Positions 1 to 9,003 of a stretch of 64,000 nucleotides of DNA are shown here, one piece after another; the stretch's first letter is position 1, and the number at the start of each line of letters is the position of its first letter. The notes under the pieces were generated by a model. It worked only from the letters and a program-made list of their open reading frames with translations. It did no database searches and was not told where the DNA came from. The position numbers and the translations under genes were made by a program. The DNA lies in contig JAJFKG010000050.1 in NCBI GenBank assembly GCA_021773335.1, forward strand, positions 1-64,000, in the 5' to 3' direction. The stretch comes from Gammaproteobacteria bacterium (lineage in GTDB: Bacteria > Pseudomonadota > Gammaproteobacteria > JAJFKG01).

Positions 1-7
1 CCCAGAG

Positions 8-163
8 GTAGCCCGGATAAGTTGCGCAGCAACGTCATCCGGGAACCGCAATCGCAAAGACCCGCCCCGGATGACGCGCGTTCCGCGCTTATCCGGGCTA
101 CGGCTTACGTAGGAACAAATGCTAATGTAGCCTTGATAAGCCGCGCAGCGGCGCATCAAGGTT
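8..163. repeat. REP-like palindromic repeats, families A and B
   Basis: Two family A units (8-46 and 66-104) face each other: TAGCCCGGATAAG...CGTCATCCGGG and its inverted partner. One family B unit (127-163, CCTTGATAAG...GCGCATCAAGG) follows and ends 12 bases before the stop codon of the leftward transpeptidase gene. Each unit folds as a hairpin. The position just past a stop codon suits a role in mRNA 3' end protection or termination; that role is inference. Confidence 0.85.
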
Positions 164-174
164 ATTTAAAAAAA

Positions 175-879
175 TTATGCATTCACGCTTAACTTAGCAT
201 TGGCTAAAGCAGTCGAAGGATAATAGGCATAAACTAAAGTACCATCCTTAATCGTATTGATCACTGGCTTGTATACTTTCATGCTCAATGCAGGACAACC
301 CCAGCTGCGACCAAGACGACCAACGCGATTGACAAAACCTTCGCTTACATAGTTTGCACCATGAATCACGATATCACGTCGCATTGCATTGTTATTCAAA
401 CCTGGGTTCAAACCAGCCATACGTAATGACAAGCCGTGCTTACCATAATAAGTATTCTTGGTTTCAAACAAACCTAAGCTAGATGCTTTACTTTGCGCTA
501 CGTTAGAGAAATTCGTAGCCACGTTGCCACCACTGTTTTTACCGTGGGCAACCAGCTCATCAAACAGCACGTTATCGGTGTTTAAATCAATTACCCAAAA
601 ACGCTTCTCACTTGAAGGCTTAGAAAAATCGATAATAGTTAATAAGTTTTTGTTGTCCAAACCACGTGCATGGGCTTGACTATAAGCCTTTAATGCACCT
701 TTTAGTGCCTTTGGATCAACTTCTGGATTATTGTGCATGATCTTAGTGAATTCAGCATTCACATTCGTCGTATCGTGATCAGCGGCCGTTGCATACGTAT
801 TGTTCGCATACATAGTGCTAGGGCCAAAACATGCTACTGATAAAATAGCAGACATAGAGAACATCGTTAGCTTCTTCAT
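175..879 (-). CDS. Exported murein L,D-transpeptidase-like protein (YkuD_2 type)
   Basis: This is a predicted periplasmic enzyme of the Cys-dependent L,D-transpeptidase group, which acts on diaminopimelate-containing stem peptides of peptidoglycan. Residues 1-25 form a signal peptide with a plausible cut after MYA. The catalytic block is His173-Gly174 and GRSWGCPAL at 190-198, with Cys195 as the expected nucleophile; this is the spacing of the YkuD_2 subclass rather than the classical SHGC motif. A GAGG about 7 nt upstream supports the ATG. The gene stands alone, reads left and runs into a REP pair. Whether it makes 3-3 crosslinks, attaches proteins or trims the wall cannot be told from the sequence. 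Confidence 0.85.
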   Translation of the reverse strand: MKKLTMFSMSAILSVACFGPSTMYANNTYATAADHDTTNVNAEFTKIMHNNPEVDPKALKGALKAYSQAHARGLDNKNLLTIIDFSKPSSEKRFWVIDLNTDNVLFDELVAHGKNSGGNVATNFSNVAQSKASSLGLFETKNTYYGKHGLSLRMAGLNPGLNNNAMRRDIVIHGANYVSEGFVNRVGRLGRSWGCPALSMKVYKPVINTIKDGTLVYAYYPSTALANAKLSVNA

Positions 880-1190
880 AATATACCTCGCGCTATTAGC
901 GTCATCATCATTGTTTACGTCATTTCGTCTGTATCGACGATTGAGTAAAAATATACCAGTCCAAAATTAAGACAGAATTAATGGCAACTTAAGAGAAGCT
1001 TAAAGTGACACTAACTTGTTCAATATAAAGGAAAATAAAAGCAAAGTTTTTTTGCAAATTGGGGTGAATTTAGGCGTAAATCCCTATATAATCGCGGAAA
1101 TTTGTAAAAGTTTGGCACATCGAAACCAAGCCCAAACTAGCGACAACACTTGTAACTCTTTGATAAAATAACATTTTGGAAGCGAAGCGT
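880..1190. promoter_or_regulatory. Divergent intergenic region with a -10-like box
   Basis: This AT-rich gap separates the leftward transpeptidase from the rightward efflux operon, so it should hold promoters for both. A perfect TATAAT lies at 1087-1092, about 100 bases before the adaptor gene; the -35 side is poor (TTGCAA or TTGGGG at non-ideal spacing). No ORF, RNA gene or repeat is evident here. Confidence 0.4.
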
Positions 1191-2357
1191 ATGGGAAAAA
1201 AGCTAATCGTTTGGGTCGTCGTCATCGTCTGTATCGTTGCCGGCATCTGGTACTTCTTTAAAGATGTCGCCGATAAAAAGCCTAGTCATCAATTACCAAC
1301 TGTCGGCGTGCAAACCACAACAGCCCAACAAAAAAAATGGCAAGAAAAGGTACAAGCGACGGGTACCCTATCCGCTAACCAAGGCGTCATGGTCAGCACC
1401 GAAGTTTCAGGCAAAGTCACACAAATCTTTTTCAAATCCGGACAAATGGTGCAAGCCGGTACACCACTTGTACAACTCGACCCCAGCGTCGACCGTGCTG
1501 CGCTAGCCAGCGCCCTATCGCAAATTCCTTTGGACGAAAATCAATACAAGCGCGCCCTAGACTTGTACAAGAAAGGAGTCGGTTCTAAATCTGACCTTGA
1601 TGAACGCCAAGCCGCACTCGAACAATCACGCGCCGAAGCAGCCAAAGCGAAAGCAACGTTAGATCTGAAACTGTTAACTGCACCCTTCTCTGGACGTCTT
1701 GGGTTGCGCAAGATCGACCTCGGCCAATACGTCAATCCGGGCGCTGCCGTGGTCAACTTACAAGCAATCGATCCGATGCGTGTTGAATTTAGCATCCCTC
1801 AGGTTTACTTGGAAAAACTCGCGCTTGGTCAAAAAGTCACAATCACGTCTGATTCTTACCCAGGACAAACATTCGATGGGAACGTTTATGCCTTGGACTC
1901 CGCCGTCAATACCAACACGCGTAGCTTGGGAATTTGGGCATCAATCCCTAACCAACAACACGAACTGGTGCCCGGTACTTTTGCTGAAGTTACCCTGTTC
2001 GTCGGTCAACCGATGGAAGTGATCACCGTTCCTCAAACTGCAATTGTATATAACAATACCAGTGATTTTGTGTATAAGGTTATCAATGATAAAGCGGTTA
2101 AAACCGATGTGAAACTTGGCCAACGCGTCGGAAAATTGGTGCAAGTGGCAAGTGGCCTCAAGGCAGGTGATGTCATCGTCGCCGCTGGGCAGAATCGCCT
2201 TTACGATGGCGCTAGCGTCAAGATTGAAACAGCCCATCCAAGTGTTAATGGCAAAAATGCTTCTTCTGGCACAAATCAACCTAGCCAGCAAAAAGCGAGC
2301 GATAAAAAGCAGAACGACAACAATCCTGCTAAAACTCAGCAACAGAGTCAAAACTAA
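1191..2357 (+). CDS. RND efflux periplasmic adaptor subunit (membrane fusion protein)
   Basis: This is the periplasmic adaptor of a tripartite RND exporter, which links the inner-membrane pump to an outer-membrane channel. An N-terminal hydrophobic anchor (about residues 4-23) is followed by the HlyD/AcrA pattern: a beta-barrel/lipoyl half (GTLSANQGVMVSTEVSGKV and the matching LTAPFSGRLGLRKIDLGQYV), a short helical hairpin between them, and a C-terminal barrel. The last 45 residues are a Gln/Lys/Asn/Ser-rich tail. I place the start at ATG 1191 because GGAAGCGA precedes it; a TTG five codons upstream is also open. It ends 2 bases before the pump gene, so the two are surely co-transcribed. No TolC-type gene follows; the pump probably shares a channel encoded elsewhere. 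Confidence 0.9.
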   Translation: MGKKLIVWVVVIVCIVAGIWYFFKDVADKKPSHQLPTVGVQTTTAQQKKWQEKVQATGTLSANQGVMVSTEVSGKVTQIFFKSGQMVQAGTPLVQLDPSVDRAALASALSQIPLDENQYKRALDLYKKGVGSKSDLDERQAALEQSRAEAAKAKATLDLKLLTAPFSGRLGLRKIDLGQYVNPGAAVVNLQAIDPMRVEFSIPQVYLEKLALGQKVTITSDSYPGQTFDGNVYALDSAVNTNTRSLGIWASIPNQQHELVPGTFAEVTLFVGQPMEVITVPQTAIVYNNTSDFVYKVINDKAVKTDVKLGQRVGKLVQVASGLKAGDVIVAAGQNRLYDGASVKIETAHPSVNGKNASSGTNQPSQQKASDKKQNDNNPAKTQQQSQN

Positions 2358-2359
2358 AC

Positions 2360-5300
2360 ATGCATTTTACTGATATATTCATACGCCGCCCGGTCTTTGC
2401 AACGGTATTAAGCTTGGTTGTCTTGATGATCGGTATCATTTCCTTTATGAATATGGAAGTGCGCCAATACCCAGAAATCGAAACCTCCGTTATTCAAATT
2501 GGTGTTACCTATCCTGGCGCAAGCGCGGGTTTGATGGAAGGCTTTGTCACCACGCCAATTGAAAATGCCGTGGGTAGTATCGATGGCATTGATTACATGA
2601 CATCGACCAGTAGTCAAAGCCAATCAACCATCACCATCAATTTGAAACTCGGTTATGACATTAATGTGGCTATTACCGATGTCGGGAATAAGATTTCATC
2701 CGTGCGCTATCAATTGCCAAAAGATATACAAGATCCCGTAATTTCCAAAAACGACCCCGAAGCTTATCCACAAGTCTATATCGCCTTCAACAGTGACGCT
2801 ATGTCGCCTGAAGAAGTCACTGACTATTTGTTACGCGTGGTACAACCACAGTTACAAACCCTTGATGGCGTCAGTGAAGCGAAAATCTTAGGTGAACGTG
2901 AATATGCCATGCGCGTCAATCTCAATCCGAAGTTAATGACCGCGCACAATATCACCGCATCCGATGTCTACGGCGCTATCGCCCGCAACAACCTGCAAGC
3001 CACCGCCGGTACCGTCAAAGCGCCATCACAACAATATAATGTTGTCGCCGATACCGATATGGCCACCCCAGAACAATTCAATAATATGGTCCTCAAAGAA
3101 GATAATGGCCATTTGATTCGCATTCGTGATGTAGGCAACACCATTCTCGGTGCAAAGAGTTATGACAGTTCGGCAATCATTAGCGGTAAAGAAACCACTG
3201 TGGTTGGTATTATTCCCAAATCAACCGCTAACCCGCTCGCCGTTTCTGACGAAGTTGAAGCCATGTTGCCAACAATCAAGAAAGAATTGCCAGCAGGTTT
3301 GACCGCAGAATTAACCTGGGATAACTCGATGTTTATTAAAGCATCGATTAAAGAAGTCTTCGAAACCATTATCGAAGCAATCATCTTTGTGATTATCGTG
3401 ATTTTCTTGTTCGTGGGCGATTTCCGTGCTGTTTTCATTCCGGCAGTAACGATTCCACTGTCGATCATCGGGGTGTGTGGCTATATGTACGCCATGGGGT
3501 ATTCGATCAACACTCTCACCTTACTAGCCTGGGTATTGGCGGTTGGCTTGGTTGTCGATGATGCGATCGTGGTATTGGAAAATATCCACCGCCACTTAGA
3601 AAATGGCATGAAAGCGACACCCGCCGCAATCAAAGGGGCGCGTGAGATTGGCTTCGCGGTAATTGCGATGACCTTCACTCTCGCTGCAGTATACGCACCT
3701 ATCGGTTTCACCACGGGTTTGACAGGTATCTTATTCCGTGAATTCTCATTTACTCTCGCGGGTTCAGTGATTGTATCGGGCTTTATTGCTTTAACCTTGT
3801 CGCCAATGATGTGTGCCAAAATCATGGCGTCTGGCCCACCAACCGGTAAGTTCAGCCAATTCGTAGAACACACGTTTGACAAATTCATGAACGCGTATAA
3901 ACGCACCCTATCGCGTGTCATGGATGCGCGCACGCTCGTGGTGATTGTTGCCCTCGCCATTTATGCGATGTGTTTCTATTTATTCACCATCATTCCGGAA
4001 GAATTGGCACCCGTGGAAGATCAAGGGGTAGTCCTGGCCTATATTGAAGCACCCTCTGCAGCGAACATTAAATACACCGAACATTTCACTAAGCTCTTAG
4101 AACCGATCTACGACAGTGTGCCCGAAATGCTCAACTACGGGATCATCAATGGCTTTAATGGTGCTAATACCGCGATTTCATTCTTGGATTTAATCCCATG
4201 GGATAAGCGTAAGCGCACCGCCATGCAAATTACCGCAGCGATCGCACCGAAGATGCAAGCAAACCCGGGTTTAAATATCTTGCCATTCCCGCCACCACCA
4301 CTACCAGGTGCGGGTATCACGCCGGTTTCTTTCGTGCTCAAGACGACAACAGACTATAATCTGTTAAATAATTCTATGCATGAATTGATGGCGGCAGCGC
4401 GTAAGAGCCCGATTTTCCAATCGATGAATACGGATATCAAACTCGACAAACCACAAACCAATGTCGACATTGACCGCGATCGTGCCGGTGACTTGGGTAT
4501 CAGCATGGCTGACATTGCTAATACATTAAAGGTCATGATGGCTGAGCCGCAAGATTATCTCTTTGATATGCGTGGCCGTAGTTACTATATTATTCCAGAA
4601 TTCACCAAAAACTTTGATTACAAAAACAATCCGCACAATATCAATAACTACTATGTACGTACTAAGAGCCAAGACTTAGTGCCATTGTCAAACATTGTTA
4701 AAATCAAAGATACCGTGCAACCACAAAGCTTGAACCATTTCCAACAGTTGCCATCGGCAACCTTGGACGCGACGGTAAATGATAAATACACCATCGGCCA
4801 AGCATTAGATTTCTTACGCGCTGAAGCTGAAAAAATCTTACCGTCAAGTGTACAGGTCGATTACTCTGGCCAATCACGCCAGTTGATGGAAGCCAGTAGC
4901 GCGATGGAACAAGCGATGATCTTCGCCGTTATTTTCATCTTCTTAGTTTTAGCGGCACAATTTGAAAGCTATCGTGATCCCTTGATCGTGATGTCAACCG
5001 TACTGCTATCAGTGATGGGTGCCCTGCTCACCTTAAAGCTCGCCGGCGGCACCTTAAATATCTACAGTAAGATCGGTTTGATTACCTTGGTTGGCTTGAT
5101 CAGTAAGCATGGTATCTTGATCGTTGAATTTGCAAATCAATTACAGAAAACCGATGGCATGAGCGTACGCGAAGCGGCAATTGAATCGGCGTCACTACGT
5201 TTACGACCGATTTTGATGACCACCGCGGCCATGGTCTTGGGCGCGTTCCCACTCGCGATAGCAACCGGCGCTGGCGCGCAATCTCGCCACCAAATCGGTT

Positions 5301-5479
5301 GGGTCATCGTCGGTGGTATGTGCTTTGGTACTCTCTTCTCGCTATTTGTCGTACCAACTGTATATACTTTAATTGCGAAAAAGCATGAACCGGAAGAGTA
5401 TAATGCTGCTGAGTTAGAAGCTGCCATTGCCGGTGAACAAGTTCATAAAAAACCGAGTGATAACCCTGACGAAGAATAA
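2360..5479 (+). CDS. RND efflux pump permease (AcrB/MexB-like, HAE1 group)
   Basis: This is a proton-driven inner-membrane multidrug exporter of 1039 residues, close to AcrB in length. It opens with the family start MHFTDIFIRRPVFATVLSLVV and has the usual two blocks of membrane helices with two large periplasmic loops. The proton-relay aspartate pair is present in VGLVVDDAIVVLEN (D400-D401), and the second half has the matching lysine in LISKHGILIVEFANQ. The C-terminal tail is Glu-rich and cytoplasmic. Substrates cannot be predicted; antibiotics, detergents or fatty acids are all known for the family. No regulator gene is adjacent. Confidence 0.93.
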   Translation: MHFTDIFIRRPVFATVLSLVVLMIGIISFMNMEVRQYPEIETSVIQIGVTYPGASAGLMEGFVTTPIENAVGSIDGIDYMTSTSSQSQSTITINLKLGYDINVAITDVGNKISSVRYQLPKDIQDPVISKNDPEAYPQVYIAFNSDAMSPEEVTDYLLRVVQPQLQTLDGVSEAKILGEREYAMRVNLNPKLMTAHNITASDVYGAIARNNLQATAGTVKAPSQQYNVVADTDMATPEQFNNMVLKEDNGHLIRIRDVGNTILGAKSYDSSAIISGKETTVVGIIPKSTANPLAVSDEVEAMLPTIKKELPAGLTAELTWDNSMFIKASIKEVFETIIEAIIFVIIVIFLFVGDFRAVFIPAVTIPLSIIGVCGYMYAMGYSINTLTLLAWVLAVGLVVDDAIVVLENIHRHLENGMKATPAAIKGAREIGFAVIAMTFTLAAVYAPIGFTTGLTGILFREFSFTLAGSVIVSGFIALTLSPMMCAKIMASGPPTGKFSQFVEHTFDKFMNAYKRTLSRVMDARTLVVIVALAIYAMCFYLFTIIPEELAPVEDQGVVLAYIEAPSAANIKYTEHFTKLLEPIYDSVPEMLNYGIINGFNGANTAISFLDLIPWDKRKRTAMQITAAIAPKMQANPGLNILPFPPPPLPGAGITPVSFVLKTTTDYNLLNNSMHELMAAARKSPIFQSMNTDIKLDKPQTNVDIDRDRAGDLGISMADIANTLKVMMAEPQDYLFDMRGRSYYIIPEFTKNFDYKNNPHNINNYYVRTKSQDLVPLSNIVKIKDTVQPQSLNHFQQLPSATLDATVNDKYTIGQALDFLRAEAEKILPSSVQVDYSGQSRQLMEASSAMEQAMIFAVIFIFLVLAAQFESYRDPLIVMSTVLLSVMGALLTLKLAGGTLNIYSKIGLITLVGLISKHGILIVEFANQLQKTDGMSVREAAIESASLRLRPILMTTAAMVLGAFPLAIATGAGAQSRHQIGWVIVGGMCFGTLFSLFVVPTVYTLIAKKHEPEEYNAAELEAAIAGEQVHKKPSDNPDEE

Positions 5480-5521
5480 GTACTGAAAAGAATAACTGAC
5501 TAAACTATAGGTTCATCATCC

Positions 5522-6346
5522 ATGTTCAAACTCCAACAAATTATCGAGAATGCCTTCGATAATCGAGCCCATATCACCCCAGAAACTGTCGATCATGATA
5601 CGCGTGAAGCCATCAACGAAGCATTGTATCTTTTAGATACCGGCAAACAACGCGTCGCCGAAAAACTCAATGGCCAATGGGTCGTGAATGAGTGGTTAAA
5701 AAAAGCGGTGTTATTATCGTTTCGCATTCTCGAAAACCAAACCATCAAAGGTGGTTATACCCAATTTTATGACAAAGTACCGTTGAAATACGCCGACACT
5801 GGCGTACAAGAATTTTCCTTACACGGCACACGTATTGTGCCACCAGCGACAATTCGGCGTGGCGCCCACATTGCGGCAAACACCGTCATCATGCCAAGTT
5901 ATGTCAACATCGGTGCCTATGTCGATAGTGGCACTTTGGTCGACACCTGGGCGACGGTTGGTTCCTGTGCGCAAATAGGCAAAAATGTACATCTATCCGG
6001 CGGTGTTGGCATCGGTGGCGTGTTGGAACCACTGCAAGCCAGCCCCACCATCATCGAAGACAATTGCTTTATCGGTGCACGCTCTGAAGTCGTGGAAGGC
6101 GTCATCATCGAAGAAGGTGCTGTGCTCTCTATGGGTGTTTATCTTGGCCAAAGCACGCGTATCTATAACCGTATGACCGATGAAATTACCTACGGGCGCA
6201 TCCCTGCGGGCGCTGTTGTTGTGCCTGGTAATTTACCCTCATCTGATGGTAAATACAGCCTGTATTGCGCCGTTATCGTTAAACAAGTCGATGAAAAAAC
6301 CCGCGGTAAAGTTGAAATCAACGAATTATTGCGTAACATTGAATAA
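5522..6346 (+). CDS. dapD: 2,3,4,5-tetrahydropyridine-2,6-dicarboxylate N-succinyltransferase
   Basis: DapD transfers succinyl from succinyl-CoA to tetrahydrodipicolinate in the succinylase branch of diaminopimelate/lysine synthesis. It is full length at 274 residues. The hexapeptide left-handed beta-helix is plain from about residue 105 to 225 ([20 protein letters not shown], then the conserved [20 protein letters not shown] segment and [14 protein letters not shown]). The N-terminal helical domain starts [15 protein letters not shown], typical of the gammaproteobacterial enzyme. dapE follows after 5 bases, so the two steps are co-expressed and succinyl is added then removed by adjacent genes. 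asd of the same pathway lies at 26.4 kb. Confidence 0.97.
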   Translation: MFKLQQIIENAFDNRAHITPETVDHDTREAINEALYLLDTGKQRVAEKLNGQWVVNEWLKKAVLLSFRILENQTIKGGYTQFYDKVPLKYADTGVQEFSLHGTRIVPPATIRRGAHIAANTVIMPSYVNIGAYVDSGTLVDTWATVGSCAQIGKNVHLSGGVGIGGVLEPLQASPTIIEDNCFIGARSEVVEGVIIEEGAVLSMGVYLGQSTRIYNRMTDEITYGRIPAGAVVVPGNLPSSDGKYSLYCAVIVKQVDEKTRGKVEINELLRNIE

Positions 6347-6351
6347 ACACT

Positions 6352-7485
6352 ATGTCAGCCACTTTAGAACTCAGCAAGCAATTAATCGCGCAAGAATCCA
6401 TTACCCCAAATGATGCTGAATGTCAGCAAATCCTCGCTGCGCGTTTACAAGCCATGGGGTTTGAGATTCAACACTTACCCTTTGGAGATACGCACAATCT
6501 CTGGGCACGACGCGGTACTGCAAAGCCTTTATTTGTTTTTGCTGGTCATACTGACGTTGTCCCCACTGGACCATTAAAGGAATGGACATCACCACCCTTT
6601 GTACCCACGATTCGTGATGGCTTTCTTTATGGACGTGGCGCTGCCGATATGAAAGGCAGCCTGGCTGCGATGGTTACTGCCTGTGAAGCATTTATAGCCG
6701 AGCATGCTAGCTATAATGGCTCTATCGCCTTATTGATTACCAGCGACGAAGAAGGTAAAGCTACCTATGGCACGCGCAAAGTTGTCGAATGGTTGCAGCA
6801 ACAAGGCGAACAAATCGATATGTGCTTAGTTGGCGAACCCTCATCACATGAAAACGTCGGCGATGTGATCAAAAATGGTCGTCGTGGTTCACTCAGTGGC
6901 GAGTTAACCATCCATGGCAAACAAGGCCATATCGCCTATCCACATTTGGCCGACAATCCGATTCACAAAGCATTAAAAGCGTTGGATGAATTGTGTAGTA
7001 CCTTGTGGGACACAGGTAATGATTCATTTCCCGCGACGAGTTTTCAGATTGCTAATGTTAATGCTGGCACAGGTGCTACGAATATCATTCCAGGCGAATT
7101 GCAGCTTCAGTTTAATTTTCGTTATTCAACCGCAGTCACTAGTGATGTACTGAAACACCGCGTCATCACCATTCTCGACAAACATAATCTTAACTATGCT
7201 ATAGATTGGCACTGCAGTGGACAACCCTTCTTAACTAATAATGGTGCATTACTGCAGGCTGTTCGTGATGCAATTGCCGATGTCACTGGCCTGCAAACCC
7301 AAGTCTTGACCACAGGTGGCACTTCCGATGGACGTTTCATCGCGCCTACTGGCGCTCAAGTTGTTGAACTCGGCCCTGTTAATCGCACCATTCATCAAAT
7401 TGACGAATGCGTGCGCATCGAAGATTTGGATATCTTAAGCGAGCTTTACCAACGTATTCTGCAACTCACTCTGGTTTCATCCTGA
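6352..7485 (+). CDS. dapE: Succinyl-diaminopimelate desuccinylase
   Basis: DapE is a di-zinc M20 amidohydrolase that removes succinate from N-succinyl-LL-diaminopimelate. At 377 residues it matches the family. Zinc-site signatures are present: [24 protein letters not shown], the catalytic glutamates in [12 protein letters not shown], and the C-terminal [10 protein letters not shown] and His in NRTIHQIDE. It is translated 5 bases after dapD. The stop codon TGA (7483-7485) lies inside the first bases of a repeat element (CCTGAGC...), so the last codons may have been reshaped by that insertion without visible damage to the fold. Confidence 0.97.
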   Translation: MSATLELSKQLIAQESITPNDAECQQILAARLQAMGFEIQHLPFGDTHNLWARRGTAKPLFVFAGHTDVVPTGPLKEWTSPPFVPTIRDGFLYGRGAADMKGSLAAMVTACEAFIAEHASYNGSIALLITSDEEGKATYGTRKVVEWLQQQGEQIDMCLVGEPSSHENVGDVIKNGRRGSLSGELTIHGKQGHIAYPHLADNPIHKALKALDELCSTLWDTGNDSFPATSFQIANVNAGTGATNIIPGELQLQFNFRYSTAVTSDVLKHRVITILDKHNLNYAIDWHCSGQPFLTNNGALLQAVRDAIADVTGLQTQVLTTGGTSDGRFIAPTGAQVVELGPVNRTIHQIDECVRIEDLDILSELYQRILQLTLVSS

Positions 7486-8100
7486 GCAGACATATCCCCA
7501 CGAATAAAGCCTTAAAGTAGCCGACTGTCTCTGCGTCAAGCCCAGATGTAGCCTTGATAAGGCGCATAACGGCGCATCTCAAGGCTACATCTGGGCTTGA
7601 CGCAGAAGCCGTAGCCTTGATAAGCACCGAAGGTGCGCATCAAGGGCCTGAGTTGGCAAATGCTGCTCCTTGACGCGTCGCTACGCGGCTTATCAAGGCT
7701 ACATTAGCATTTATTCCTAGGTAAACCGTCGCCCGGATAAGCGCGGCACGCGCGTCATCCGGGGAGGTTGTTAGCGATTGCTGTTCCCGGATGACGTTGC
7801 TGCGCAACTTATCCGGGCTACATCTGAGCTTGACGCAGAAGCCGTAGCCTTGATAAGCACCGAAGGTGCGCATCAAGGGCCTGAGTTGGCAAATGCTGCT
7901 CCTTGATGCGCCGCTACGCGGCTTATCAAGGCTACATTAGCTACATTAGCATTTGTTCCTACGTAAGCCGTCGCCCGGATAAGCGCGGCACGCGCGTCAT
8001 CCGGGGAGGGTGTTTGCGATTGCGGTTCCCGGATGACGTTGCTGCGCAACTTATCCGGGCTACATCTGAGCTTGACTAGAAGACAGTAGTCTACGTGGTA
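7481..8100. repeat. Array of REP-like hairpins (families A and B) with one element end
   Basis: This 600-base stretch has no gene. It starts with an element end CCTGAGCAGA...CCCCACGAAT (7481-7505), then a linker GTCAAGCCCAGATGTAGCC. Family B units lie at about 7551-7592, 7612-7710 and 7846-7940, and family A pairs at about 7728-7826 and 7973-8066. The block 7590-7830 is nearly duplicated at 7825-8070, so part of it grew by tandem duplication. It ends with the inverted linker GACAGTAGTCTAC near 8085-8098. Two long frames across it are translated hairpins, not genes. Confidence 0.9.
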
Positions 8101-8210
8101 GCGCGCTTTTGTCGCCTTGATAAGCTCTGGATGGTGAGAGAATACAAAAGCCAATGCTTTTAAGGTATCATCTTGCACAGCAAAATAAACCCCAAGGATC
8201 AGGCTTTAAA

Positions 8211-9002
8211 ATGAGCAACAATTGCCTAATTATTGATTATCCACGTGAAAACGTTGTGACATTGCGTCTTAATCGACCAGAGGTACACAATGCGTTTGAT
8301 GATGTTTTAATTAATCAATTGACACAAACTTTGCAAAGGATCGACACTGATGAACAAATCCGTGTCGTCACCCTCGCCGCTGAAGGCAAGAGTTTTTCCG
8401 CTGGCGCGGATCTCAATTGGATGCAAAGCATGGCAAATTACAGTGAAAAGGAGAACTACCAAGACGCCCTCGCCCTCGCCGCGCTTATGCAAACTCTCAA
8501 TCAAATGAGTAAACCCACCATAGCGCAAGTGCAAGGCGCCACGTTTGGCGGTGGTGTTGGTTTAGTCGCCTGTTGTGACATCGCCATCGCGAGCGTTAAA
8601 GCCAGTTTTTGTTTATCGGAAGTTAAGATCGGTTTGATTCCAGCAGTAATCAGCCCCTATGTGATTGCTGCCATTGGTGAACGTGCATCACGGCGCTATA
8701 TGCTAAGTGCGGAACGTTTCGATGCGCATCAGGCTCATTATCTCGGTTTAATTCACGATGTCGTGGAACACGATGCCTTACAGGCAAACACCGAACAACT
8801 CATTGCTACACTTTTAAAGAATGGTCCACACGCGATGCACACCTGTAAAGATCTAATACGTCACATCAATCCGTTGCATTTAGATGCACAACTCATTGCA
8901 GACACCGCCGAGCATATTGCCAAAATTCGCGTATCTGCTGAAGGTCAAGAAGGCTTGGCTGCCTTTTTAGAAAAACGTCAACCACAATGGGCGCAAAACT
9001 AA
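8211..9002 (+). CDS. liuC: Enoyl-CoA hydratase family, probable methylglutaconyl-CoA hydratase
   Basis: This crotonase-fold protein of about 263 residues probably hydrates 3-methylglutaconyl-CoA to HMG-CoA in leucine breakdown. The family is clear from the oxyanion-hole segments FSAGADLNWM and GATFGGGVGLVACCDIAIA and the catalytic-glutamate region SEVKIGLIPAVISPYV. The specific role is taken from context: a biotin-dependent carboxylase subunit begins 1 base later and HMG-CoA lyase follows. I use ATG 8211 (MSNNCLIIDYP); the frame is open 19 codons further upstream but that part lacks a good ribosome site. In most liu operons liuA and liuB sit just upstream; here there is only repeat DNA. Confidence 0.85.
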   Translation: MSNNCLIIDYPRENVVTLRLNRPEVHNAFDDVLINQLTQTLQRIDTDEQIRVVTLAAEGKSFSAGADLNWMQSMANYSEKENYQDALALAALMQTLNQMSKPTIAQVQGATFGGGVGLVACCDIAIASVKASFCLSEVKIGLIPAVISPYVIAAIGERASRRYMLSAERFDAHQAHYLGLIHDVVEHDALQANTEQLIATLLKNGPHAMHTCKDLIRHINPLHLDAQLIADTAEHIAKIRVSAEGQEGLAAFLEKRQPQWAQN

Positions 9003-9003
9003 T

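Noticed and set aside
7481..8100. Regularly alternating repeats that could suggest a CRISPR array.
   Set aside because: Units are palindromic, in both orientations, of two families and unequal spacing; the intervening sequence is itself repeated, and no cas genes are present.
7640..8178. Two leftward frames of 78 and 101 codons in the repeat array, both containing SPDKLRSNVIRE.
   Set aside because: They are translations of REP hairpins. The same peptide appears in frames over other copies (13171-13359, 48353-48655), none with a ribosome site or protein-like composition.
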